A stretch of DNA of 64,000 bases from Ischnura elegans. Its lineage: Eukaryota; Arthropoda; Insecta; Odonata; Coenagrionidae. The position numbers were made by a program, and so were the translations under genes. This document shows, one piece after another, positions 40,301 to 52,300 of the stretch (its first letter is position 1; every line of letters starts with the position of its first letter). The stretch spans positions 75,412,866-75,476,865 of the forward strand of contig NC_060252.1 in assembly GCF_921293095.1 (NCBI RefSeq), read 5' to 3'. The notes below the pieces were generated by a model. That model saw only the letters and a list, made by a program, of their open reading frames with translations, did not search any database and was not told the origin of the DNA.

Positions 40301-43300
40301 TTGTTCATAAAAATCGTATTTAAAAAAATAGTTTCCAATAAGGTTTGAGATTCTTGAAAACTAAAGAATTTATGGTACATGCATTGCAATGATGTAATCA
40401 TATATGGTCAAAATATTCTTTAATCTGTATAATTCATAGCCTGTATATGGAAAAATGAAGTTTTGAAACGTAGCCCAATGGCCTTAAATAAATAATCGAA
40501 TTACTTGGCCAAACCACTGAAACTTCTTCATTGAGAAAACTATTCAGCCATTTGCACAGAAAATTTTAATTGAGCTGATCCAAGTTCCACACATTATGTC
40601 ACAATCAAGGTCTGGTGAGAAAGGAAAGCAATGTCAGATTTAAAGCGTATAACACCATGAAAATAAAAATAAAAGCGAGGGAGGCTTAATAGCTCCTTAT
40701 GGCAATAGCTGTAAAAGTATTTTTACTCATTATTACGAACTGATCAGCTAACACTGGTTACTCAGGGCGTATGGTCAAATATAAAACATTATAAAAACCA
40801 TTTAGGATGACTTTGGTGGGAAACAACTCAATGATTTAACTCGAGCGAATAAAATTCACTTCGATGAAGAAATTCTTTGCTCAACATCCTATGCACGTGA
40901 TCGATGTTGACCAGGCTCACTATTTTTCAGGGAAAATAATACTTATATTTTCAGTCTCCAGGCGATTTATTTATTTCATATCTTTTTCTATCATCTATTG
41001 AAATTAAATTAAGATAATGCAGCTTTACTCTGCCAAATATCCATTATACGGAATTAGAATAAAATTTAATCAGAATAGATTGAAATTAGGTGAAATGCAT
41101 ATCATAGATATACCCTGAGAACTCCTTCCAAAGTATTTTCAACTATCACAAAAAATGCTCCCTTTAAGTAACACGAACACAGAGAAATACAAGGAAAAAG
41201 GAAACAACCAGGACTGTATGACGAGAGGCAAAAAAATCAACAGTAAAAGTTATTGAAATGCAAGAATAAATTACCGAATTGAGTTCAACGTCTTAGGCGA
41301 TACCTTGAGGAAATCGAGAATCGATATCATGATAAAGATAAAACATTTGTTTTATTTCCACAGATTTTATTTCTTAACCGACCTAGGTTTCGACAATATA
41401 CACTGTCATTGAAGAAAGATTTCGTGCTTTCCCGGCGAATACAGTTAGTGAAGACTTCTCGGGATCGTCACCAGGTCAGGAACGGCATTACTTCCATATG
41501 GCAGTTATGCAGTTCCTGACCCGGTGGCGATCCCGAGAACTCTTCACTTACACCAGTGGCGCCGACTCCATGGGGCCTGAGGGGGCCCGAGCCCCCTCAA
41601 AAATTCGTTATGGGTGTGAGGAAAAAATGTGCCAGGCTTGTCGATTTTCCCCAGAGTGTCCAGATATCGAGATTTAAATTATCAGGGTTCTAATGTTGAT
41701 CATATGACTCTTCTAAAATGCTTAAAAAAACTTAAAACTCAATACTTATAAAATTTCCCGGGGCAAGATCCCTGGTTTGGGCCCCCCCAATATTTTTTTT
41801 AAGTCGGCACCCCTGACTTACACTATCATAATCAAGGTAATATCTCACAAAAATCAACCAAATATGTTTTGATATTCTTCGCTTCCTTTCAGATCCGCTC
41901 AAAACATTATAAGCAGGTTGATTTTTATGATAAGTTACGTTGATAATGGCAGTGTATATTGTCGAAAGGTCGGTCCTAGGTCGGTTAAGAAATAAAATAG
42001 GTTGAAATAAGAAAACTCTTTTATATTTATCAGGATATCGACAATTTACCAATTACGTCGTCAGACTGCATATAATACTCTATAAAGCTGGAGTTCATCT
42101 TCATAATAGAGGTATATTTCGGCATGAGCCGTACGGTCACGATCCGGGATAAATCCTACAATTTGAATGAGCTCTTGAGGCTGGCCCCCACAGACCATCC
42201 AAAGCTCTTCCCGCCCAGTCGCCGTTCGCTTCGTTAATGATGACGGTGGTTCGTGGTGGAGCGGGTTTGAGAACTTTGGCGGAAAACAAAAGGACCGAGC
42301 GGAGTATATCACCTCTTGAATTTGAGATGCGGGGCTCCGTGGCCGTGAACCCTCGGGGAGAATTAGGGTGCTGGGACGGGCTCGAATAAGTGATAGGGTG
42401 GTTTGACGATGGCTTAAACCTTATCGATTCCACGAGACACTGTGAACATGGTGACAGCACACGTCGTCTATTTTACGGACTATATCGTAACTCATATCAA
42501 TTATTCGCTCGAAGATCTTCCCACTTTGATCTTGATGAATAGGGTAGTTTCCTTCATCAAAGAAAACTAAATGCATTGATTGCGATTCGTTACCCACCAT
42601 TGGTGTATTCATAATATACAAATTATTTTGTTCTAGAAATCCCAGTTTAGACGAATGGCAATGGTCAATTTTATCCTCATTTGAAAAAGGCCAGATTGGC
42701 GCCCATGCGATGCCACTCCACGTGACGTCACAGGGACCTAGTTTCTATACGAGTAGATAGGAGTTTTACATCGTCTGAGATTACCAATGCATGCATGAGG
42801 CACAGAGCTCAGGGAAACATGTCTTAATAATCACCTATTAAAACTGTCAAAGGTCGGAAAGTTTCCCTCGTTTGATAGGGTATTAATAATCCTTATTTAA
42901 GCCAAGCGCTACCAGCTAGCAGGGTACTCTGCTAGCTACTAGCATCCTGCGTCGTATCAGCGCTCACAGCCTCGCCCCAAGGTCACCTCACTTGCGGCAG
43001 CGGGAACCAGAACGCCGTAACACAGGGTTTTCCCAGCATTCATACTTAGCCGTCGCGTTTTCGCGCGCTTGAAAATTATAAATAAAAAGATAAAACCCCC
43101 CCCAGAGCCCAAAGAAATTTTTAAGTTAAATCCATTTTACTTAATGGATTAGTATTATTCATAGAATAGTGTTAGGATTAATCAAATATCTCTCATAAAG
43201 CGGTAAAACTAGTCATTTTGAGCCATTAATCTTAAAAATTTCGTAGAGGAGGGCCCCCGCAACTCCTTCTTACCCTGGCGGGTATTCAATACCCCCACAC

Positions 43301-46300
43301 CCTTAAGTATTAGTTGCACCTAAATCCCCCCTAGCCTTAATTCTTGGCTGCGCCCCTGTCCCAGGTACTCCATGGAAACCAACCGTAATCGGTAGAATAC
43401 TATAAAAATAATAATAATAATATCGTAACTCTCCAAATCTGAAATTGGGACAATAGGAAAAGCTGACCAGAAACGACTTATCGCCTTCTAGACCTGGCGC
43501 TAGCGCTCTGGCGGAGGGTGCTAAAAATGAAATGGACGATTGGGGTAAGGTATACGGTGGAACGAGGTATACGAAGAATAGGAGTATAAAAGAAACTGTG
43601 GAGCACCATAAGCCAGAGAAGGACATAGTAGATGGATCATTTAATCATGAGTCTCATAAGGTATTTGATGAAAGAGGTCTGCAGATCTTCCTCGCGGAAG
43701 ACTAGCAATACCCTTTCTTTTTTCCTTAGTCTTCATCATCAGTCAACACTCCTCGCATTAATGCTCTTCGATTAGGGAAAAGGGTCATGAAATTGGACTC
43801 ACAAAGATCCAAACTGAGGAAAGAATATGCTAACACTTCCATGTGGTAAGAATAATGACATCCCAGAGGTATCAGAAGTCCTTATCACTAAATGAAACTT
43901 AGAGAAAACTTAAACGAGGCAGGTTGGATTACAAAAAAATAGTAAAGCCATATAGGGCCAGAGAGTATTAATTTACGCATAGCCGATCAATTTTATGACA
44001 CGGTACTCACTATAGACACGTTAACGGTAGTAATGATAACTTACAATTCGTACTTTTCCGTAATTACAAATTTTATTTAATCCAATCGATTTCGAAAGTT
44101 CCTCATCATTAACAAAGGATATCCTTGATAATGACACAGTAAGTGTCGAAGTCGGTTGGATTAAATGAAAACTGTGAGGAAAATTACAACATCGTTGTCA
44201 CTTCCATCATCATGACAAATTTCCACGCAGTTGAGCAAGCAACGTTTCAATAATCACAACAGGCACGCCTTCGCATTACGCACACCGTGAAACGGAGGAA
44301 AGTAACCTAATTCGCAGTTGCACATCGAACATATGGGTGTGAGCGGTAAGTACTACTTCCACGTCCAGTAAAATTCTCGAGGTAGCAAGTGCAACATCTC
44401 GCTTTGCTTCCTGCTATCACTAAAAATACCTTTACTGATAGGTAGAGTGCGCGCGAAAAACAATGAAAATGTGCGAAGGAGGAAACCAATGCGCGAAATA
44501 GCACATCGCAAGAGAGTGCTGAAAAGGGAGAAGGAAAACAAAAGTCGCGGGGCATTCTCCTGCGCCTGCGAGTAGTAAAATGGGACCTCTCCCTTTCGCT
44601 TGTTTTTTTTTTATTTCCGCCAACCCCCGACAGAGGGCAGTGCTCGAGTGGCCTGGATTCTCGGGGCCCCTTGACGTGAAGACAGCGCGCGCGCACATAC
44701 GCAGACGGAAGACGAGAGGGAGATGGCATGTTTTTCCAGGCCACCTACCTAAGCCCCCAGCACCTCCGTCTGCATCCGGGGAGGTGCGGCACGAGCGCAG
44801 CGACTTACGAAGAGAGGCAGGGGTGGGTGCGACTGAGAGTGATCCCTTCCGCTTCGAACTAAAAATGGTCATTAAAATCAAACTCGGACATTATCAGTGG
44901 GATACCTTTTCCACTATTATCCTAAACGAAAAATTATATCAATGGCTTTCCTGGAGCAAGATTTTTGTGTGCCGAAACGTTTTAAAAAACGGAGATCCTT
45001 ACCCGGTGGAAACTCGGATTCAATCAGGATACAGGAGGTGTTTCAGGAGGTGGTAGTGAAGACAATTTTAAGCCTTTTTTGTCCATTAACATGGGATCGA
45101 AACTCCTTAGTTACAGAGCTATGGCATTATACGTTTTTTTGCATGCACTATGCAGTTACCATGACAACGGTTTTTTGGAATTGGCGTATAACCTCGGCTA
45201 ACCAACATTCGCATTAATAGTTTATTCAAGAAAATCGTCAAGGGGGATTTCTACAGGGAGATACATATGTATAGTGGTTCAATATTTTCCCTCATGAAGG
45301 ACGAGTGTAGGTATTTATTACCACGAAACGCCGCTAGAATCTTAACACATATATGAGGCATAGACTGAGGCCTCCACCACGTGAAGTTACACTAAATAGT
45401 AATTTCCCAAAAATCCACAGGATATTCAAGCCAGTAGGTTTCATGTGACACGGACACCGATCCTGCGGTTATTGTCTTCAGCACTTGCGGTCCGAGGGAG
45501 GCAGGGAATCACACCAAACACCACCGCCCTCTTTGAGGGCGCGGGCGGGAGATACACAAGAGGTGGGCGAGAGGGGAATCTGGGTCGACTCACGTGAGGA
45601 GGAATAAGGCTCTGAGATCCTGGCGGGAGAGGCAGGGTGGAAAAGTAATTTTTTTTTAAGGGTAAAGAGGAAAAGTTGTGCGAAGTATGCGACCTTTATT
45701 CCGCCGCAGACAAAAGGTTTGCCGGGAAGGATTCCGCATGCATACCCCCAACAAAGCTTACAATGCAGTGAGCCTCACTCATCTCTTACATGATCCCAGA
45801 AAATGTTAATCCATCCGGAATGGCTTCACTTGAATAACATACGAAAGAGAAATGGAGGAGTTTTGCCAGCATTCTGACCTCATGCGGGTTGAAATTGAGG
45901 AAGACGTTTTCGTCATGAATTTTTTTACTGGGAGCAATTCTTACACATGGAATTTAAAAAAAATGTCGGTTGAATAGAATGATAAAAATTACTGTAATTA
46001 CCCACTGGCTTATTAATTGTAACGACGTGACGTTTTCGACGTATAGCGTCACCAAAAGATAACAATAACAAGAATAAATATGACTTATTATTTCTATTTG
46101 ACCTAATGGTGACGCTAAGCGTTGAAACATGTTGTTATTCTTAATAAACCAGCGGACAGCACAATAAGTTTTATCATTTTATTCAGTATGCTGTTCCACC
46201 ACATCTCTCCAAACACAATTGAACTCATTAAATGTCGGTTGTTAGCTTTTAACAACGTTTTCATAACCTCGCTTTGCTGTTTGTCGCCTTTTCCGGGTCT

Positions 46301-49300
46301 AATCTTCCGACTCAATTTTAACCCACTCTCCGATTAGCAATCATGCTCAAATTTTCAGGATAATTGAAAACCAGATGACAACGCAATATTACAGCACTTT
46401 TTTATATTTGTGTCTGTACATCAATTTTTACTCAGAATTTAAAAGAAAATATGGAGATCGTTTTTTAAAAATGGCCACCAAAACCCAATGACGGCGCTGC
46501 GATCTTTCAAGTGAAGGAGAAAATCTAAGTAAATCTAAGTTTTATCGTACCAGAAAAATCAGTCTCCTGTGAGTCTCAGTTGAACTGTCATTTAGTTTCC
46601 TTTACTATAGGAAAATATTAACTTAAAGGAATATGGTAGGTCGTTAAACTTTCCATGTAAACTCAATCATTGCGAAGTGAATCAATCTTATTCAGATTAT
46701 TTCATAGATACCGAGGAATTTTTAATGTATACGAACAAAAAAAACAAGTTGTAGCCTTCAATAAATGTTGGTGGACATATGTAACGATAAAAAATAAGTT
46801 TTTACATTACAGAAAACATCATATTATAAGACTTATGGGCTGAAAAAGGTCTTAACCCCAATTCTCAAGATCGAAATAATGTTCTTAAGGTAGAAACAGT
46901 GATACACAGCCTTGTCTAGGTTCGAAAAAAGGAGAATACTGCAGTAATCAAAGTGATGCGACAAATGTTTTCAAGACTGATAGGGGTATTAATCCTGTGA
47001 TTTTACCATTATAATTTCATTTCTCAGTCAAAATAAGCCAGAGCAAAAATATGAGGGTAACCATTCATCAATGAGGAAAGTGATTTGCTGCAGTTCTCCA
47101 CCCTATTCTACATCCAGAAGGATGAAATAATTAATCACTCATGAAATACTATCAGAAAGATGTGATTGACAGATTCATATTGTAATTAAAACAGGAGTTC
47201 TAAATAATTGCAGAAAGCATCACATTATACGTGTCCTATAATAATGTCATGTTTAACAATAATTATTACATCAATTAATAATTAATTAATAATTGTGCCA
47301 ATAATAATATGTATTATTCCTTTAGTGCAATCGTGCAATAGTGAAATAATGTAGTAGTGCGATATGGTAGGTATGTGACTAAACTCTTTCACTAAAATAG
47401 TAAAAGGAGCTTGTGAATGGAAAGCATGGAATTGCAACAGTGAGTTTTCGTGTTTGTCCGGAAACAAAGGGTTAATACAAAGGATAAAAGGAGGCTGGTT
47501 GGTAAACTTGTAAAGGACCGTCTCGCTTCAGCAAAAAAAGGAAACGCAGCATTCTTTTAAATGCGTTCACTTGAGGAAGGCGTCTTAAATTTTAATTTTC
47601 TCGAGGTGGGGACGCAGTTAAAAGAGGTTTAAAGTACTTTGGAGTCTCCACTTAAGAAAGGAAAGGAATTTCAACAAAAGGCTTCTTGAACTGTACAAAG
47701 GGAAAATTAATGAACGGAAAGCAGGGGACTTAGCTAGCCAAAATGTTACCTCACAACTTACACTCCAAAGAGGTAATACAGCACTGCAGACTTTGTATAC
47801 AGAGCTTATCAGGGCAAAGATGCTACATAGAATGCAACACTAGGCTCAAATATACTAAGCAAGACTCCTTGAAGATATAAAGCGCTTACAAAAGAGAATA
47901 TTCAACACTTAGAGCATATAAATACTCGGAATTTGCTACTTTCGGTGACTCTATGCAAGCGTTTACGCATCGTTTGGGATAGCAGACACTACTCAACGAT
48001 AACTTCAAATAGGGCGCTTTGAAATAATAACTCCAGATGCAGACGTCAAGGTAGATTTCTTCCATGCTCCTATACATATTCTTACAGCGCATGCGTTCTC
48101 GGGACGTCAATTATGAACTCCAAGGGCGTTAAAGACCGATAATTTTTTATGTATGATCTTAGGCTTTCCCGGGGTATCATGTGCAGAAAAGTTTCTTGGG
48201 TTTTCCACCGGCGTGTCAGGCGTAGAAAAGTTTCTCAGGTTTTCCACCGGGCAACTGAAATTTCAGAAGAATCCCTGAGGATGAACCGCAAGTCGCTACT
48301 CGAAACGACGGGAGACATGAAGAACATCAACCGATGGGAAACCTGAGAAAAGTTTCTGCAATTTTTTTATGATTCACTTGTCCAAATTTTCGACGAAAAC
48401 GTTTGCCTGAATAATATGGGACACCTGATTAACTCTTTTTTGAGGAATTCGGAATATCAAACTTTCATTTTTCAGATTTTAGATTAACTGACACCACTGA
48501 AGAGGTCACTTCGCTGACGGACTCATTTCGAGGCTCGAATTTTTTTGATACCCAATAATTAAATTACTATGAATATATACAAACCAGAGAACGTAAAGAG
48601 ATTGTGACCCAAATATATGATACCAGCTACCTTATGAAGTAACTTTTTTATAGCCACTGAATCTCCGGAAGATACCATGACTTTTAAATCCAATAAAATG
48701 AGAATAATCTCTCGGATAGTGCTATTCCAATTAGATAGGGAATCATCCAAGATATCGAATATTGGGAGTTTTAGTGCGTACACGGATAGGCTTAGAATCG
48801 AAAAGAACAGATTTCACTCCAGTGTAAGCTGTTTTCCAGCTCCAGCGAACTCGCACAATACGAAATCGCTGAATACAGCTTTAACTTTTCCTACCGAACA
48901 CAACGAGTTACAGATATTGTAACACTGAGGAGGTTTCTCCCTGATCATTATAGTATAGATAAGTTCTAATTAACCTTTTTTTGATCAAATTGAAAAAACA
49001 GCTAAAAAGACGAAGACCTATGATGCTGCAAGGCATAATTGGAGAATTAAAAAAACTCGGATAACTTTTGGATGGATAATTTTTTTCAAATAATGCGTTT
49101 TTAAAGATTTGAATCGATCATTTCCATCTAGTTGCATTAATTCAAATCCAATTACATCCTAAATTTATATTTACTCAAAAATTTTACAGATAAGTTCATA
49201 TGTAATATATTCATCGTGCACCTATCGTATATAGTGTCTATTATCGTATCATTTATTTATAAATGAAAAAAACCGTCGATAACCATTCTTAGAAGTTTGA

Positions 49301-52300
49301 ATATCGATTGCTTAAATAGCAGACATAAATATGAGAAATTCTAAAATATTATTTCAAAAGGAAATAGCATGGAAAGCACGAAATAGACAAGAAAGAAAGA
49401 AACTATTGCAAAAATGCTTTTTACTTCGATTGACAGGGAAACCTCCTCCACTATCCTGTCTTGGATTAAATAAAGTTTCCGCCATTTTCTGTTCACGGTC
49501 AACTCACTAGGAAAACAGTTTTCAGTGGTCACAATTCAAGGAGTATTCACTCACTCTGTGAATCAACCCAACGGTTGGTTTGGTTAGGTGAAGGTAGAGC
49601 TCACCCCGGACTAGGTCACAGGCGCATGAGCTTGACACATTCAGGGTAGGGAGACCAATTCCATCTCCTAGGCCACCTCGCACTTTGAGGATTTTGATTG
49701 AGGTTGTCCGAAGGTTTAACCCCGGATTTGACCCAGTGACCCTTCGGTCATCACCCAAGTGCTCCGCCCACTAGGCAACCAAACTCTCAGGAAGACGGTA
49801 CTACGCAAAAATGCAATTGAAAATTACTTATTGATACATAAAGAAGCATAAAACTATTACCAACTGGCGATACTCAACAACGAGAGCCTACCGAGCAGCA
49901 GACGAAGACGGAGAGGGTCGAAGTCGGCCCTTTTACTCACACGAGCAGGCACCTCTTGGAGGGCGCCTTCGGGTCGCAGAAGGTCATCGACATCCTGAAC
50001 TCGGCGCGAATATTCGAGGAATAGAAGGAAGAGAGGCCTTGAAGGCAGGGCTGTTTGTCCGAAGTGAACCACTCGGACGGGGAGCTTGCAAGTAAAAATT
50101 GCCGTTTTAAGATGGGATGGAAGGAGGAGGAGGAAAATGATTAATCCCTATTGAAGAACGAGATGAGCTCATATCACTCCCGGCCAAGGAGGTTGTAAAT
50201 ATATGGAGGGGGCACCACTGGTTTCGAGCGTGTGTGGCCGGAATGGGGGTGCTTGGGTAGGACAAGCCACGCCCACTTTGACCAAAGCATTGACAATCCC
50301 ATACGGGTCAATGCTTACTATTTGGTGAAATTTTTGGTCATAACTCGTTAATACATTAGAATAACTTATGAAAAGCATGGTGTAAAACTTTTTTCTTTCT
50401 TCATTGGCAGGCTTCGCGAAGTTATGACTCAAACATCTTTTCCCAGGGAAAATTATTATCAACCACCACAGTTACGTTCTACATCCAGCTCAGCTGAAAA
50501 TAAAATTTTACGAGAGTAAACTAATCATTAACCTGCACTTATGCTGGTATTTAATTTTATTATACCCAACGGAAATGAAACAATCACAGTATTAACGTAT
50601 ATTTTCTAAGATATCCCCACCCGTAAAGTCGTTAACAGACAAAGACTATAGATTAATAGAAGCATCGCGAATGATGGGAAAAATCTGGTCACAATCATCG
50701 GCGAAATACTAATGATTATGGTAGCATTTTTCACATAATTTAGTTCATTTTCAGAACAAAACTTAGCCACCTTAAAATATATCAGTCGGAGGCAAAGTCC
50801 AAAAATTATCAAACCAAGATGGAGGAACTGTGACCACGATAAGAACTGGGAAACAGCACCTGCACATATTTACAACCTCCTTCTCCCAGCGGAGAATAAC
50901 AACACTGGGGAACAGCCATTTTGTTTTCTCAGTTTTGTGACTAACCTTTGGCCTCTGGATTAGAAAATTACCTCAGTTTTTTATCTATCACGTCAACTTT
51001 TTAAGCAACAGGATACCATATTTTTTATACCAAACGTCATCCAATATTTGCAAATGAAGGAATTAAAAGGGAAATCTTACCTTATGTACTGTCCATACAG
51101 AAAGATTTAATTTATGCAAAGGTACAGATGCACGTGAGTAGAAAATAATATCCGTGTAGGCAACCAAGGAGTAAATATCCGTGTAGGAAACACCAAAGCT
51201 CCCTTACACGAAGCGTCAGTCATCCGGCGCCGGTCGGATAAGGCTAATGTCAGCCAATTGGAGAGAGCAATGATGCTCCTATGATCGACGATCAATCTAG
51301 CCGAGAGTGGCCACAATTAGACAAGTAATAGTGAAAACACTTTAGGTGGTAGAAGAAAACTAACTACAGTTTTAAAATCAGCGAACCTATTTTCCCTGAA
51401 GCAGCTCAAATATTGGAGTAAAAACAGATAATAATTTAAAAATCGTTCCCAGTGATATCGGATGTGGATAAAAACCGTCTCTCCCTGAATCGGAGCACGG
51501 GAAACAAGCCACAATGGGGTTTGGCCACACTCGCGAGTGCCGCTGAAACGACTGCGAGGGAGCGGCGAGCGAGACGTTGCCGCACCTGCTCACGTGTCGC
51601 TTCCCGTTGACTTTAGGGTGGTAGGTCTTCTGAGGTACGTGCGGTGGTCGGCTCATTGCAGGGGGACACATGTGAGACGCGGCGGACAGGGGGGGCTGGG
51701 CTAAATGGCAAGAACCTCTACCTCCCTTACCTCACAAATACACACACACACACATACACAGGGGTTCCCTTGCGCTCGAAAAATAATAAAACGGCTTCCC
51801 ATGATGCCTCTCTCGCCACAAACACCACCCCCAATTGACACGGGACCGCTCACGAGTGCGGTCGCCCAGGCTAACTTGATTTGTTTCAGAGCCCCCGGCG
51901 TTGCTTGACGCAAGAGACAAGTTGGCCTCTCGATGGAGGCATTACTAAAAAGGATAAAAGGAGTTTACTGTGTATAAACCCCCGCCGAAATCATGGTAGA
52001 TCTAAGCGTCCCGGTAGCTCAACTGGTAGAGCACCTGGCCGGCAACCAGGAAGTACTGGGTTCGAGTCCCAGTCAGGCCGCATTTTTACCCTTTGCTTTC
52101 TGGCATTTTTCCATCTACCACAGCACCGTTGTCCTCGTCCTATTTCCATTATACGTTCTTATCCCTTTCTTTCGTTACCTCTGAATTTATTTGTATGTTT
52201 GCGCTTAAGGCGCCGTGTGAATGAATGAAGTAGTAAAAAGGATAAAAAATATATATCCCATGCAAGAGCATTCCGAAAGTTATTTGCACTGACAATGAGA

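Larger units (their letters stand above)
41345..42030. repeat. second copy of the CGAAAC inverted repeat, interrupted by a hAT-like MITE
   Basis: AGATTTTATTTCTTAACC at the left mirrors GGTTAAGAAATAAAAT at about 41985. AAAATCAACC modules match 38990 and 39060. Inside are a 102-bp hairpin (41447-41548) and the MITE at 41554-41815. Confidence 0.7.

Noticed and set aside
42061..42460. Possible coding region on the minus strand
   Set aside because: Two short frames in a GC-rich stretch without splice support or recognised motifs; lies between repeats.
44307..45056. Overlapping 145 to 158-codon ORFs on both strands
   Set aside because: Openness is explained by high GC content. No family resemblance and no splice context linking them to a gene.
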